64,000 bases of DNA from Microbacterium neungamense (GTDB lineage Bacteria > Actinomycetota > Actinomycetes > Actinomycetales > Microbacteriaceae). The position numbers and the translations under genes are program-made. This document shows positions 1-9,759 of this stretch, piece after piece (the stretch's first letter is position 1; each line of letters begins with the position of its first letter). The DNA lies in the NCBI RefSeq assembly GCF_024971095.1, contig NZ_CP069717.1, forward strand, positions 930,001 through 994,000, given 5' to 3'. Under the pieces are notes generated by a model, which searched no databases, had not been told where the DNA came from, and saw only the letters and a list, made by a program, of their open reading frames with translations.

Positions 1-457
1 CTCGCTGGAGCGCTACCCGGCCGATTCGCCCCTGGCGCTCGATCCCGAGCTGCTGCAGAAGCGCACCAACGACAACCCCGTCTTTTACGTGCAGTACGCG
101 CACGCGCGCACGCACAACGTCGCCCGCAACGCCGCGGACTCCGGGGTTGACCGATCCGAGTTCGCCCCCGACCTGCTCACGCACGAGACCGAGTCGGCGC
201 TGCTGGGCGCGCTGCAGGAGTTCCCGCGGATCGTCGGCTTCGCGGCCGAGGTCCGCGAGCCGCACCGCGTGGCCCGCTACCTGGAGGAGCTCGCCGGGCT
301 CTACCACCGCTGGTACGACAACTGCCGGATCATCCCGCAGGGCGACGACCCGGTCGAGGCGGTGCACCGCACCCGGCTGTGGCTGAACGACGCCACCGGG
401 CAGGTGCTGCGCAACGGGCTGTCGCTGCTCGGCGTGTCCGCCCCGGAGCGGATGTGA
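1..457 (+). CDS. argS: arginyl-tRNA synthetase, C-terminal part (5' end outside window)
   Basis: The reading frame is open from base 2 to a TGA at 455-457, so only about the last 151 residues are present. It contains the class I ArgRS signature [14 protein letters not shown], followed by the helical DALR anticodon-binding domain and a C-terminus ending in SAPERM, as in full-length ArgRS. The enzyme charges tRNA-Arg in the cytoplasm. A GTG at 89 is an internal valine, not a start. The next gene begins one base after the stop, so the two are probably co-transcribed. Confidence 0.95.
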   Translation, partial: SLERYPADSPLALDPELLQKRTNDNPVFYVQYAHARTHNVARNAADSGVDRSEFAPDLLTHETESALLGALQEFPRIVGFAAEVREPHRVARYLEELAGLYHRWYDNCRIIPQGDDPVEAVHRTRLWLNDATGQVLRNGLSLLGVSAPERM

Positions 458-458
458 C

Positions 459-1223
459 GTGACCGCCGGAGGGCGCGCGTCGCGGCGGCATCGCCGCTGG
501 CCGGTCGTGCTGGTCGTGCTCGTGCTGCTGGCGGCGGCCCTCGCCGTGGCGGCCGAGCTGGTGGCGCGCGCCGTGCTGCCGGGGGTGGTCCGCTCCCTGG
601 TCGTCGAGCAGCTGGACCTGCCGGCCGATCAGCAGCTCGACGTCGAAGCCTCCGGCATCCTGCTGCCGCAGCTGATCGCCGGGCGACTCGACCGGCTGCG
701 CCTCTCCTCCGAGCGGGTGACCCTCGAGGGCGTCACCGGGGCCGCGGACGTCACCGCGCAGGGCGTACCGCTCCGCGGCGGCGACATCGGTGCGGCGCAC
801 GGCACGGTCCGCATCGACCAGGCGCAGCTCGTCGCGCTGCTGTCGCGCTCCGATCTGCCCGTCACCGATGTGACTCTCGAGGAGCCGAACGTCACCGCGA
901 GCGGCGCGATCACGGTGTTCGGCGCCGACATCCCGGTGAGTGTGACGGCCACGCCCGGCGCGGATGCGGGGGAGCTGGTGCTCACACCCGTATCGGTGTC
1001 GGTCGGCGGGAGCGTGATCGACCTCGCCGGGCTCTCCGGACGGCTCGGCGACGTCGGAGAGCGCCTGTCCGCCCCGCAGCAGGTGTGCATCGCCGACCGG
1101 CTCCCCGCCGGGCTGATCCTGACCGGCCTGCGGATCGAGGGTGAGAGCGCCGTTGCCGAGATCGACATCGACGGCCGGATCGCGACGGACCCGGCCCTCC
1201 TCGACCCCGGCACCTGCCCCTGA
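459..1223 (+). CDS. LmeA-like (DUF2993) phospholipid-binding protein
   Basis: A 254-residue protein with a basic N-terminus (RRHRRW) and one strong hydrophobic segment at about residues 14-38, fitting a signal anchor or uncleaved signal peptide. The rest is an extracytoplasmic beta-rich domain resembling the DUF2993/LmeA family. In mycobacteria LmeA binds anionic phospholipids and assists mannan maturation; a similar envelope role here is inference. The GTG start lies one base past the argS stop. The family call rests on overall pattern (hydrophobic anchor, repeated short strands, conserved VCIADRLPAG-like C-terminal stretch), so it is good but not certain. Confidence 0.7.
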   Translation: MTAGGRASRRHRRWPVVLVVLVLLAAALAVAAELVARAVLPGVVRSLVVEQLDLPADQQLDVEASGILLPQLIAGRLDRLRLSSERVTLEGVTGAADVTAQGVPLRGGDIGAAHGTVRIDQAQLVALLSRSDLPVTDVTLEEPNVTASGAITVFGADIPVSVTATPGADAGELVLTPVSVSVGGSVIDLAGLSGRLGDVGERLSAPQQVCIADRLPAGLILTGLRIEGESAVAEIDIDGRIATDPALLDPGTCP

Positions 1224-1285
1224 CCCTCCCTCCCCCTGACCCTCCCTCCCCCTGACCCTCCTTCCCCCCGACCCTCCTTGCCCCC
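1221..1285. repeat. short tandem repeat, C-rich
   Basis: Three near-identical 16-17 bp units of the form TGACCCTCCCTCCCCC follow directly after the DUF2993 stop, with a fourth partial copy. A mirror-like G-rich series (GTCGGAGGGCGG repeated) lies at 1371-1400. Together they flank the palindrome at 1302-1368. Confidence 0.85.
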
Positions 1286-1301
1286 TGACTCCTTTCTTCG
1301 G

Positions 1302-1368
1302 GTTTGGGGCGGATTCTCACGATTGGGGCGGCGCAGGTCCGCCCCGGACGTGAGAATCCGCCCCAAAC
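1302..1368. repeat. long perfect inverted repeat between convergent genes
   Basis: The arms are exact 19-bp reverse complements (1302-1320 and 1350-1368), beginning GTTTGGGGCGG and ending CCGCCCCAAAC. Inside them is a second 7-bp stem, GGGGCGG/CCGCCCC (1325-1331, 1339-1345). The element sits between a plus-strand and a minus-strand gene that converge, so a bidirectional terminator is possible, but no T-tract follows. A REP-like mobile palindrome is the other option. Confidence 0.8.
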
Positions 1369-1435
1369 GGGTCGGAGGGCGGGTCGGAGGGCGGGTCGGA
1401 GGTGGTCGTGGGCGGGTCGGCGGGCGGAGGGCGGG

Positions 1436-2491
1436 TCAGGGGCGTTCGTCCTCGACGGCCTGCTGGGCGCTGCGCAGCTCCGCGGTCGCGATCTGCGCGT
1501 CCTGCTCCGCGCGACGCAGCCGGTGCTCGGCCAGAGTCTGCGCGCCGTAGCGATTCGCGACCCGGTCCTCGTCCTCGGCGGCGGCGGTGACGATGTAGGC
1601 GCTGGCGAGCAGGATCACCTGGGTGGACAGGTTCAGCCAGATCAGCAGGGCCAGCAGCGACGCGAACGACGCCAGCAGCGGGTTCGCGCGCGCCCCGCCG
1701 ACGAACAGCCCGGACAGCTCCTGCAGCACGAGCAGGCCGGCGCCGCCGATCATCGCGCCCGACCAGAGCGCGCGTGCGCGGGCCCGGACGCCGGCGAGGG
1801 CGCGGAACGCGGCCGCGATCAGCACCGTGTTCAGGGCGAACACGATCACCAGCGAGATCAGGCGCACCGACCAGAACAGCACCGGCGAATCCTCCGGCAG
1901 CCCGAGCAGCCCGCCCGCCCATCTCAGCACCGCACGGCCGGCGAAGGTGAGGGCGGCGGAGCCGACGAAGGCGGCCGCGATGATCGCCGCGAGGCTCAGA
2001 TTGCGAAGTATGACGAGCGGCGGTGCCACATCGTCCGACACCGTTCCGGCGATGGACCGCATCGCCACCCGGAGCGACCCGATGGCCCCGAGGGCCGCGC
2101 CGATCAGGCCGACCAGCGACACGATCCCGGTGATCGACAGCCCCGCGGGCGCGCGGATCTCGGACGGGTCGATGAGCCCGGGCCCGTCCGGGCGCTCCTT
2201 GATCAGCCCGGGCACCGCGGAGTCGATCGCGGACACCACGGCGTTCCACGCCACGTCGTCCGATGTCAGCCACAGCGCGGCCGCGGAGAACCCGAGCAGC
2301 ACGGCGGCGAAGACGCTGAACAGCGCCCGGTAGGTCACGCCGTCCGCGAGTATCGGCCCGTGCCGCTCCATGTGCAGCAGCACGGCGCGCACGATCCGCA
2401 GCTGCAGACCGCGGCGGATCAGCGCCGCACCGGCCCGGGCGATCGCCCCCGGGCGCTTCTCCCGGCGTTCGGCTTCGGTTGCGGCATCCAT
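1436..2491 (-). CDS. YihY/BrkB family membrane protein
   Basis: A 351-residue integral membrane protein with about six hydrophobic segments and the family features: an N-terminal amphipathic stretch, GVTYRALFSVFAAVLLGFS, a middle GALGAIGSLRVAMR segment, and a C-terminal WLNLSTQVILLASAYI helix. Members were once called ribonuclease BN; their function in actinobacteria is not established. The frame also allows a GTG at 2500, but a -10-like TAGGGT (2504-2499) overlaps that codon and lies 7 nt before ATG 2491, so I chose ATG 2491 as a leaderless start. The C-terminal tail is a charged, probably helical cytoplasmic extension. Confidence 0.85.
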   Translation of the reverse strand: MDAATEAERREKRPGAIARAGAALIRRGLQLRIVRAVLLHMERHGPILADGVTYRALFSVFAAVLLGFSAAALWLTSDDVAWNAVVSAIDSAVPGLIKERPDGPGLIDPSEIRAPAGLSITGIVSLVGLIGAALGAIGSLRVAMRSIAGTVSDDVAPPLVILRNLSLAAIIAAAFVGSAALTFAGRAVLRWAGGLLGLPEDSPVLFWSVRLISLVIVFALNTVLIAAAFRALAGVRARARALWSGAMIGGAGLLVLQELSGLFVGGARANPLLASFASLLALLIWLNLSTQVILLASAYIVTAAAEDEDRVANRYGAQTLAEHRLRRAEQDAQIATAELRSAQQAVEDERP

Positions 2492-2498
2492 CCGAATC

Positions 2499-2504
2499 AC
2501 CCTA
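2499..2504 (-). promoter_or_regulatory. -10 element of leaderless yihY-like gene
   Basis: TAGGGT on the minus strand, 7 nt before ATG 2491. No convincing -35 hexamer is seen. Confidence 0.5.
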
Positions 2505-2558
2505 ACCAGAACGGCCGCGGGCGTGCAGGGCTTGACAGGACGGCGCCCGGCGGTGCCC

Positions 2559-2564
2559 TAGAAT
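2559..2564 (+). promoter_or_regulatory. -10 element upstream of lysA
   Basis: TAGAAT about 60 bp before the lysA GTG. A perfect TTGACA lies at 2532-2537, but the 21-bp gap is longer than the usual 16-19 bp, so the pair is not a standard promoter. TAGAAT alone is a good match to the actinobacterial -10. Confidence 0.45.
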
Positions 2565-2625
2565 CGGGGGCATCCTCGCCGGCCGTCCTCCGCCCCGGGG
2601 TACCCGTCCCCACGATTGGTGCACT

Positions 2626-4053
2626 GTGCATTCCGCTGTCTCCCCGCCTGCCCCGGGCTGGCTCGTCGTGCCCGACGACCCGAACGACCTCGTCGAGGGG
2701 GTGTGGCCGGCATCCGCGCGCCGCGACGAGGACGGCGAGCTCGTGATCGGCGGCGCCCGGGCATCCGCCCTGGTCCGCGCCCACGGCACGCCGCTGCTCG
2801 TCATCGACGAGCAGGAGGTGCGCCGCCGAGCCGCCGCCGTCCGCACGGCGTTCGAGTCCGCCGCGCGGCGCCACGGCACCTCCGCCCGCGTGTACTACGC
2901 CGGCAAGGCGTTCCTCACCAGCGCGATCGTCCGCTGGGTCACCGCCGAGGGCCTGTGCGTCGACGTGTGCACCGGCGGGGAGCTCGAGCTCGCCCTCGCG
3001 GCCGGCGCGGAGCCGTCGCGGCTGGGCTTCCACGGCAACAACAAGTCCACCGCCGAGCTCGAGCGCGCGATCGAGGCCGGGGTCGGCACGATCATCATCG
3101 ACAGCGCCATCGAGATCGAGCGGCTCGCCGCGCTCACCGCGCGCCTGGACGCCGAGCAGGGCGTGATGCTGCGGGTGAGCAGCGGCGTGCACGCCGAGAC
3201 CCACGACTTCCTCGCCACCGCGCACGAGGACCAGAAGTTCGGATTCCCGATGGCGGATGCCGCGGCCGCGGTGGCCCGCATCCGGGAGATCCCCGGGCTG
3301 CGCTTCCTCGGGCTGCACTGTCACATCGGCTCGCAGATCTTCGGCGTCGCAGGCTTCCGCGAATCCGCGGCCCGCGTACTCGACCTGCACGAGGAGCTGC
3401 TCCGCGACGGCGAGGTGCCGCAGCTGAACCTCGGCGGCGGCTTCGGCATCGCCTACACCCGCGCCGACGACCCCACGCCGATCGAGGAGCTGGCCGACGG
3501 CATCGTCGCCGCCGTGGCGGAAGGGTGCGCGGCCCGCGGCATCCCGGTGCCGGCGCTGTCCTTCGAGCCCGGACGCTACGTCGTCGGGCCCGCGGGCGTC
3601 ACCCTCTACGAGATCGGCACGATCAAGGACGTCGTGCTGGAGGCCGGGGTGCGCCGCTACGTGAGCGTGGACGGCGGCATGAGCGACAACGCGCGGACCG
3701 CGCTGTACGGCGCGCAGTACTCGGCGCGGCTCGCCTCGCGCGCCGGATCCGGGGACCCCGCGCTGGTGCGCGTCGTCGGCCGGCACTGCGAGTCCGGCGA
3801 CATCGTCGTCGATCACGAGTACCTCCCCGACGACGTCGCCCCCGGCGACCTGCTCGCCGTCCCGGTCACCGGCGCGTACTGCGCGCCGCTGGCCAGCAAC
3901 TACAACCACGTCCCGCGTCCGCCGGTGATCTCCGTGCGCGACGGGGAGTCCCGGCTGATCCTGCGCGGCGAGACCGTGCAGGACCTGCTGGCCCGCGACC
4001 CGGGGCTCGATCCGGGGGACGGTACCGGACACCGCACAGAAGGAGCACGATGA
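2626..4053 (+). CDS. lysA: diaminopimelate decarboxylase
   Basis: A 475-residue PLP enzyme making L-lysine from meso-diaminopimelate in the cytoplasm. The alanine-racemase-type barrel comes first, with the PLP lysine in VYYAGKAF (about residue 90). It is followed by LGLHCHIGSQ, the phosphate-binding LNLGGGFGI, and FEPGRYVVG. The C-terminal beta domain carries CESGD and GAYCAPLASNYN, which complete the active site of the dimer. Start is GTG 2626. The stop overlaps the hom ATG (ATGA), so lysA, hom and thrB form an aspartate-family amino-acid operon. Confidence 0.96.
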   Translation: MHSAVSPPAPGWLVVPDDPNDLVEGVWPASARRDEDGELVIGGARASALVRAHGTPLLVIDEQEVRRRAAAVRTAFESAARRHGTSARVYYAGKAFLTSAIVRWVTAEGLCVDVCTGGELELALAAGAEPSRLGFHGNNKSTAELERAIEAGVGTIIIDSAIEIERLAALTARLDAEQGVMLRVSSGVHAETHDFLATAHEDQKFGFPMADAAAAVARIREIPGLRFLGLHCHIGSQIFGVAGFRESAARVLDLHEELLRDGEVPQLNLGGGFGIAYTRADDPTPIEELADGIVAAVAEGCAARGIPVPALSFEPGRYVVGPAGVTLYEIGTIKDVVLEAGVRRYVSVDGGMSDNARTALYGAQYSARLASRAGSGDPALVRVVGRHCESGDIVVDHEYLPDDVAPGDLLAVPVTGAYCAPLASNYNHVPRPPVISVRDGESRLILRGETVQDLLARDPGLDPGDGTGHRTEGAR

Positions 4054-5354
4054 CCGACTATCGACGACTTCGGGTGGCACTGCTCGGCGCAGGCGCCGTC
4101 GGCTCTCAGGTGGCGGCGCTGCTGCTGCGGCACGGCGACGAACTCGCCGACCGCGCCGGCGCCCGCCTGGAACTGGCCGGCATCGCCGTCCGCGACCTCG
4201 ACGCCCGTCGCGACGTCGACCTGCCGCGGGAGCTGTTCACCACGGATGCCGAGAGCCTGATCACCGGGGCGGACATCGTCATCGAGCTGATGGGGGGCAT
4301 CGAGCCGGCCCGCTCGCACATCCTGCTCGCCCTGGGGTCGGGCGCCGACGTCGTCACCGCGAACAAGGCGCTGCTGGCCACCCACGGTCCTGAGGTGTTC
4401 GAGGCCGCCGACCGCGTCGGCGCGTCGGTGTACTACGAGGCCGCCGCGGCCGGGGCGATCCCGATCATCCGCCCGCTGCGGGACTCGCTCGCCGGCGACC
4501 GTGTGGTGCGGATCATGGGCATCGTGAACGGCACCACGAACTACATCCTGGACCGGATGGACAGCGAGGGCGCCGACTTCGCCGAGGTCCTCGCCGACGC
4601 GCAGCGGCTGGGCTACGCCGAGGCGGACCCGACCGCCGACGTCGAGGGCTTCGACGCGGCGCAGAAGGCCGCGATCCTCGCCAGCCTCGCCTTCCACACC
4701 GCCGTGCCGCTGGATGCCGTGCACCGCGAGGGCATCACGCAGATCACCGCGTCGATGATCGAGGAGGCCCGCGGTGCCGGCTTCGTCATCAAGCTGCTCG
4801 CGGTGTGCGAGCGGCTCGTGGACGAGGGCGCCGAGTCGATCTCCGTGCGCGTCTACCCGGCCCTGGTGCCGCGCACGCATCCGCTGGCCTCTGTGCACGG
4901 CGCCAACAACGCCGTCTTCGTCGAAGCGGAGGCGGCGGGGTCGCTGATGTTCTACGGCGCCGGCGCCGGCGGCGTGCAGACCGCCTCGGCCGTGCTCGGC
5001 GACGTGGTCTCGGCGGCGCGGCGGCACATCGCCGGCGGCGTCGGGGTGGGCGAGTCGACCAGGGCGAACCTGCCGGTCGCGCCGATCGGGCACGTCACCA
5101 CCCGCTACCAGATCACCCTCGAAGTCGACGACGAGCCGGGCGTGCTCGCCACCGTCGCCGGCATCCTCAGCGAGGGCGGCGTGTCCGTCGCGACCGTGGT
5201 GCAGACCGTGGAGGGCGAGGAGGTGCCGACCGCGCGGCTCATCATCGGCACGCACCGGGCATCCGAGAGCGCCCTGAGCGCCACCGTCGACCGGCTGGCC
5301 GCCAGCGGGGTCGTCGAGCGCGTGGTGTCGGTGCTGCGCGTCGAAGGGGAGTGA
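4050..5354 (+). CDS. hom: homoserine dehydrogenase with C-terminal ACT domain
   Basis: A 434-residue NAD(P)-dependent enzyme reducing aspartate semialdehyde to homoserine. The N-terminal Rossmann motif is LLGAGAVGSQV. The catalytic region has NGTTNYIL and GYAEADPTADVEGFDAAQKAAIL. An ACT domain at about residues 350-434 (ITLEVDDEPGVLATVAGILSE) suggests allosteric control, typically by threonine. ATG 4050 overlaps the lysA stop and has AAGGAG seven bases upstream. The stop overlaps the thrB GTG. Many actinobacteria place thrC between hom and thrB; here it is absent. Confidence 0.96.
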   Translation: MTDYRRLRVALLGAGAVGSQVAALLLRHGDELADRAGARLELAGIAVRDLDARRDVDLPRELFTTDAESLITGADIVIELMGGIEPARSHILLALGSGADVVTANKALLATHGPEVFEAADRVGASVYYEAAAAGAIPIIRPLRDSLAGDRVVRIMGIVNGTTNYILDRMDSEGADFAEVLADAQRLGYAEADPTADVEGFDAAQKAAILASLAFHTAVPLDAVHREGITQITASMIEEARGAGFVIKLLAVCERLVDEGAESISVRVYPALVPRTHPLASVHGANNAVFVEAEAAGSLMFYGAGAGGVQTASAVLGDVVSAARRHIAGGVGVGESTRANLPVAPIGHVTTRYQITLEVDDEPGVLATVAGILSEGGVSVATVVQTVEGEEVPTARLIIGTHRASESALSATVDRLAASGVVERVVSVLRVEGE

Positions 5355-6355
5355 GCGTGGGCGTCACCATCGTCCCCTCCGAGGCGGTCACCGGCCACCC
5401 GGAGGCGCCGGCACCGGAGGGCGCCACCCGGACCGTGCAGGTCACCGTCCCCGCCACGAGCGCCAACCTCGGACCCGGCTTCGACACGCTCGGCCTGGCG
5501 CTCAGCATCTACGACACGCTCACCGTGTCCTCCTTCCCGGACGACCGGCTCGAGATCGAGGTCACCGGCTCCGGCGCCGAGGAGATCCCGCGGGATGCCA
5601 GCAACCTCGTCGTCCGTTCGATCGCGCACGTGTTCGCGGATGCCGGGCGCCCGCTGCCCGGGCTGCGGCTGCACGCCGCGAACGGCGTCCCGCATGGGCG
5701 GGGGCTCGGCTCGTCCGGCGCCGCGGTGACGGCGGGCGTGCTCGCCGCCAAGGGGCTGCTCGCCGGCGAGGTCGACTTGGACGACGACACCCTGCTGCGC
5801 CTGGCCACCGAGTTGGAGGGCCACCCCGACAATGTCGCGCCCGCGCTGTTCGGCGGCCTCACCATCGCCTGGACCGGCGATCGCGGGCCGCAGCACAAGA
5901 AGCTGCTCGTGCACCGCGGCGTGGCGCCGCTGGTGCTCGTGCCCGGCTTCACGATGTCCACGTCCCTGGCGCGCTCGCTGCAGCCGCACCAGGTGCCCCG
6001 GGAGGACGCCGTGTTCAACGTGTCGCGCTCGGCGCTGCTGGTCGCCGCGCTGACGCAGAGCCCGGAGCTGCTGCTGGACGCCACCGCCGACCGGCTGCAC
6101 CAGGACTACCGCGGCGCGGCGATGCCGGAGACGCTGCGGCTGGTGCAGGCGCTGCGCCGCGAAGGATATGCGGCCGTCGTCTCCGGCGCCGGCCCCAGCG
6201 TGCTCGTGCTCGCCGACGGGCCCGGACGCCGCCGCGGAGCGGTCGAGGTGGCGGACGCCGCGGCGGACACTCCGTGGACCGCGCACATGCTCGCCGTCGA
6301 CGTACGGGGTGGTACAGTTAGGGATCGAGCGGAGGGCTCCACGTACCTTTCGTGA
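5351..6355 (+). CDS. thrB: homoserine kinase
   Basis: A 334-residue GHMP-family kinase phosphorylating homoserine on the route to threonine. The N-terminal PATSANLGPGFDTLGLAL box and the ATP-binding GRGLGSSGAA loop (about residues 114-123) are intact, as is the C-terminal SGAGPSVLVL motif. GTG 5351 overlaps the hom stop (GTGA); a second GTG at 5357 is also possible. The 3' end overlaps a putative rho promoter (TACAGT at 6313-6318). Confidence 0.95.
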   Translation: MSVGVTIVPSEAVTGHPEAPAPEGATRTVQVTVPATSANLGPGFDTLGLALSIYDTLTVSSFPDDRLEIEVTGSGAEEIPRDASNLVVRSIAHVFADAGRPLPGLRLHAANGVPHGRGLGSSGAAVTAGVLAAKGLLAGEVDLDDDTLLRLATELEGHPDNVAPALFGGLTIAWTGDRGPQHKKLLVHRGVAPLVLVPGFTMSTSLARSLQPHQVPREDAVFNVSRSALLVAALTQSPELLLDATADRLHQDYRGAAMPETLRLVQALRREGYAAVVSGAGPSVLVLADGPGRRRGAVEVADAAADTPWTAHMLAVDVRGGTVRDRAEGSTYLS

Positions 6356-6508
6356 ATCTCGCCCCCTCGCACTTCTGCGAGATCCGCACGTGTTTCCCCA
6401 GGACTTCCGTGGTCCTGGCCGGCTGGCGCTCTGTGCCCGCGCGCGTGACACGCGCAGCTTCTGCTGTGCGCAGGATTGCTCTTTCCCACGACATATGAGG
6501 GAGTACTC
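6313..6508 (+). promoter_or_regulatory. rho promoter candidate and structured leader
   Basis: TACAGT at 6313-6318, inside the thrB 3' end, could start a leader of about 185 nt before rho. The leader holds a CCAGGAC/GTCCTGG stem around 6402-6420 and two overlapping hairpins. One pairs 6441-6446 with 6450-6455. The other pairs 6452-6458 with 6463-6471 and includes a small bulge. They share bases 6452-6455, so they cannot form together. Rho is autoregulated in other bacteria; such control here is inference. Confidence 0.4.
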
Positions 6509-8587
6509 GTGGAGAACTTCTCCGAGACCCAGAACGACCAGGCTCCGGCCGCGTCCGAGTCGGCTGCGGCCGCCGCGACGGTGACCGAAGCACCGGTGCG
6601 CAAGCGCGCACCCCGGCGCGCGACCAGCGCATCCGCCGCCGCGGATGCCGCGCCTGCGGCGGCGCCGTCCGCCGAGACGCCGGCGGCTCCGGCATCCGAC
6701 GCCGCTGCCTCCCCTGCTGCGGCCGGCTCCTCCGCGACCGCCGCGGAGTCGAGCGCGGACGCTGCCGAGGAGAAGCCGAAGGCCAAGGCGCCGCGCCGTA
6801 CGCGGGCGAAGAAGGCGGATGCCGAGGCGGCCGCCGTTCCGGCATCCGAGGCACCGGCGTCCGACACGGCGGCAGCCGACACCGCGATCTCTGCCGAGGC
6901 CGCGCCGGCCGGCGAGACGGCCGAGCGCGCCGGCGACGCCCCGGCCAAGCGCCCCGCGCGCGGTCGCCGCAGCAAGGCGCAGGACGCCGACAAGGCAAAG
7001 GACGCCGACAAGGCCCAGGGCGCTGAGGCATCCGGCGCCGACGCGGCAGGCGAGACGACCGCCGGGCAGAAGCCGGCCGACGCCGCCGCGGCGGAAGCAG
7101 CAACCGGCGACGCGAAGCAGGCCGACGGCAAGCAGGCGGACGGCAAGCAGGCAGAAGCCCGGCAGGGCGAGGGCAAGCAGGGCGACGCGTCCGAGAAGCC
7201 CGAGGCCGACGGCGACGAGGGCGAGGGCGGCGGCCGCGGTCGTGGCCGCAACCGCAACCGCAGCCGCGGGCGCGGCCAGAACGGCGGCGGGCAGGCCCAG
7301 CAGCCCCAGGCCGAGGAGGAGCAGGCCGGCGGTCGCACGCGTCAGCGCAACAAGCGACGCGGCGGCGGCAACGTCACCGCGGACGAGTTCGAGACCGAGA
7401 TCGGCGAGGACGACGTCCTCATCCCGATCGCGGGCATCCTCGACGTGCTCGACAACTACGCCTTCGTCCGCACCAGCGGCTACCTGCCCGGCGCGACCGA
7501 CGTGTACGTCTCGCTCGGCCAGGTGAAGAAGTACAACCTGCGCAAGGGCGACGCGATCGTCGGCGCCATCAAGCAGCCGCGCGAGGGCGAGCAGCAGGGG
7601 CGTCAGAAGTACAACGCCCTGGTGAAGGTCGACTCCATCAACGGCCTGTCGCCCGAGGACGCCGGCAACCGCGTCGAGTTCGGCAAGCTCACCCCGCTGT
7701 ACCCGCAGGAGCGCCTGCGTCTGGAGACCGCGCCGGAGAAGCTGACCCAGCGGATCATCGACCTGGTCGCCCCGATCGGCAAGGGCCAGCGGGGCCTGAT
7801 CGTGGCGCCGCCGAAGGCCGGCAAGACCATCGTGCTGCAGCAGATCGCGAACGCGATCGCGCAGAACAACCCCGAGGTGCACCTCATGGTCGTGCTCGTC
7901 GACGAGCGCCCGGAAGAGGTCACCGACATGCAGCGCTCGGTGAAGGGCGAGGTCATCGCCTCGACCTTCGACCGCCCCGCGGAGGACCACACCACCGTCG
8001 CCGAGCTCGCCATCGAGCGCGCCAAGCGCCTGGTGGAGCTGGGCCGGGACGTGGTCGTGCTGCTCGACTCGATCACCCGCCTCGGCCGCGCCTACAACAT
8101 CTCCGCGCCGGCATCCGGCCGCGTGCTCACCGGCGGTGTGGACGCCTCGGCACTGTACCCGCCGAAGCGGTTCTTCGGCGCGGCGCGCAACATCGAGAAC
8201 GGCGGATCGCTGACCATCCTCGCCACCGCCCTCGTGGAGACCGGCTCCAAGATGGACGAGGTGATCTTCGAGGAGTTCAAGGGCACCGGCAACAGCGAGC
8301 TGCGCCTGTCCCGCGCCCTGGCCGACAAGCGGATCTTCCCGGCGGTCGACGTGAACGCGTCCAGCACCCGCCGCGAGGAGATGCTGCTCTCCCCGGACGA
8401 GGTCAAGATCACATGGAAGCTGCGCCGCGCCCTCGCCGGTCTCGACCCGCAGCAGGCGCTCGAGGTGGTCCTCGGCAAGCTCAAGGAGACCGGCTCCAAC
8501 GTCGAGTTCCTGTTCCAGATGCAGAAGTCGATCCCGGCCCCGCCGGCGACCGGCTCCGGCCACGGGCACGAGAACAACATCCGCTGA
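6509..8587 (+). CDS. rho: transcription termination factor Rho
   Basis: A 692-residue RNA-dependent ATPase/translocase. Residues 1 to about 300 are low-complexity, Ala/Pro/Glu-rich then Gln/Gly/Arg-rich with short repeats (ADGKQ, DADKAK), and no RhoN helical domain is visible. The RNA-binding cold-shock-like domain starts near GILDVLDNYAFVRT. The ATPase core has Walker A PPKAGKTIVL, Walker B VVVLLDSITRL, and the Q/R-loop region further on. I chose GTG 6509 because GAGGGAG lies 5 nt before it; an in-frame TTG at 6476 is less likely. Long disordered N-termini are usual for actinobacterial Rho. Confidence 0.95.
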   Translation: MENFSETQNDQAPAASESAAAAATVTEAPVRKRAPRRATSASAAADAAPAAAPSAETPAAPASDAAASPAAAGSSATAAESSADAAEEKPKAKAPRRTRAKKADAEAAAVPASEAPASDTAAADTAISAEAAPAGETAERAGDAPAKRPARGRRSKAQDADKAKDADKAQGAEASGADAAGETTAGQKPADAAAAEAATGDAKQADGKQADGKQAEARQGEGKQGDASEKPEADGDEGEGGGRGRGRNRNRSRGRGQNGGGQAQQPQAEEEQAGGRTRQRNKRRGGGNVTADEFETEIGEDDVLIPIAGILDVLDNYAFVRTSGYLPGATDVYVSLGQVKKYNLRKGDAIVGAIKQPREGEQQGRQKYNALVKVDSINGLSPEDAGNRVEFGKLTPLYPQERLRLETAPEKLTQRIIDLVAPIGKGQRGLIVAPPKAGKTIVLQQIANAIAQNNPEVHLMVVLVDERPEEVTDMQRSVKGEVIASTFDRPAEDHTTVAELAIERAKRLVELGRDVVVLLDSITRLGRAYNISAPASGRVLTGGVDASALYPPKRFFGAARNIENGGSLTILATALVETGSKMDEVIFEEFKGTGNSELRLSRALADKRIFPAVDVNASSTRREEMLLSPDEVKITWKLRRALAGLDPQQALEVVLGKLKETGSNVEFLFQMQKSIPAPPATGSGHGHENNIR

Positions 8588-8593
8588 GCTGAC

Positions 8594-9667
<1,074 letters not shown>

Positions 9668-9759
9668 CCCGCCGGGCGGTTCTGACCCCCTGATGGGGCG
9701 AGGGGCGGGGCTGTGGACAACCGGAGCGGGTCGGCGCGGGCGGCGGGCACACTGGGCGG

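Noticed and set aside
2532-2537. Perfect TTGACA upstream of lysA as a -35 box
   Set aside because: The gap to TAGAAT is 21 bp, outside the normal range, so the pair was not called as a full promoter.
6476-6508. TTG 6476 as the rho start
   Set aside because: The GTG at 6509 has GAGGGAG at ideal spacing and begins the expected VENFSE sequence.
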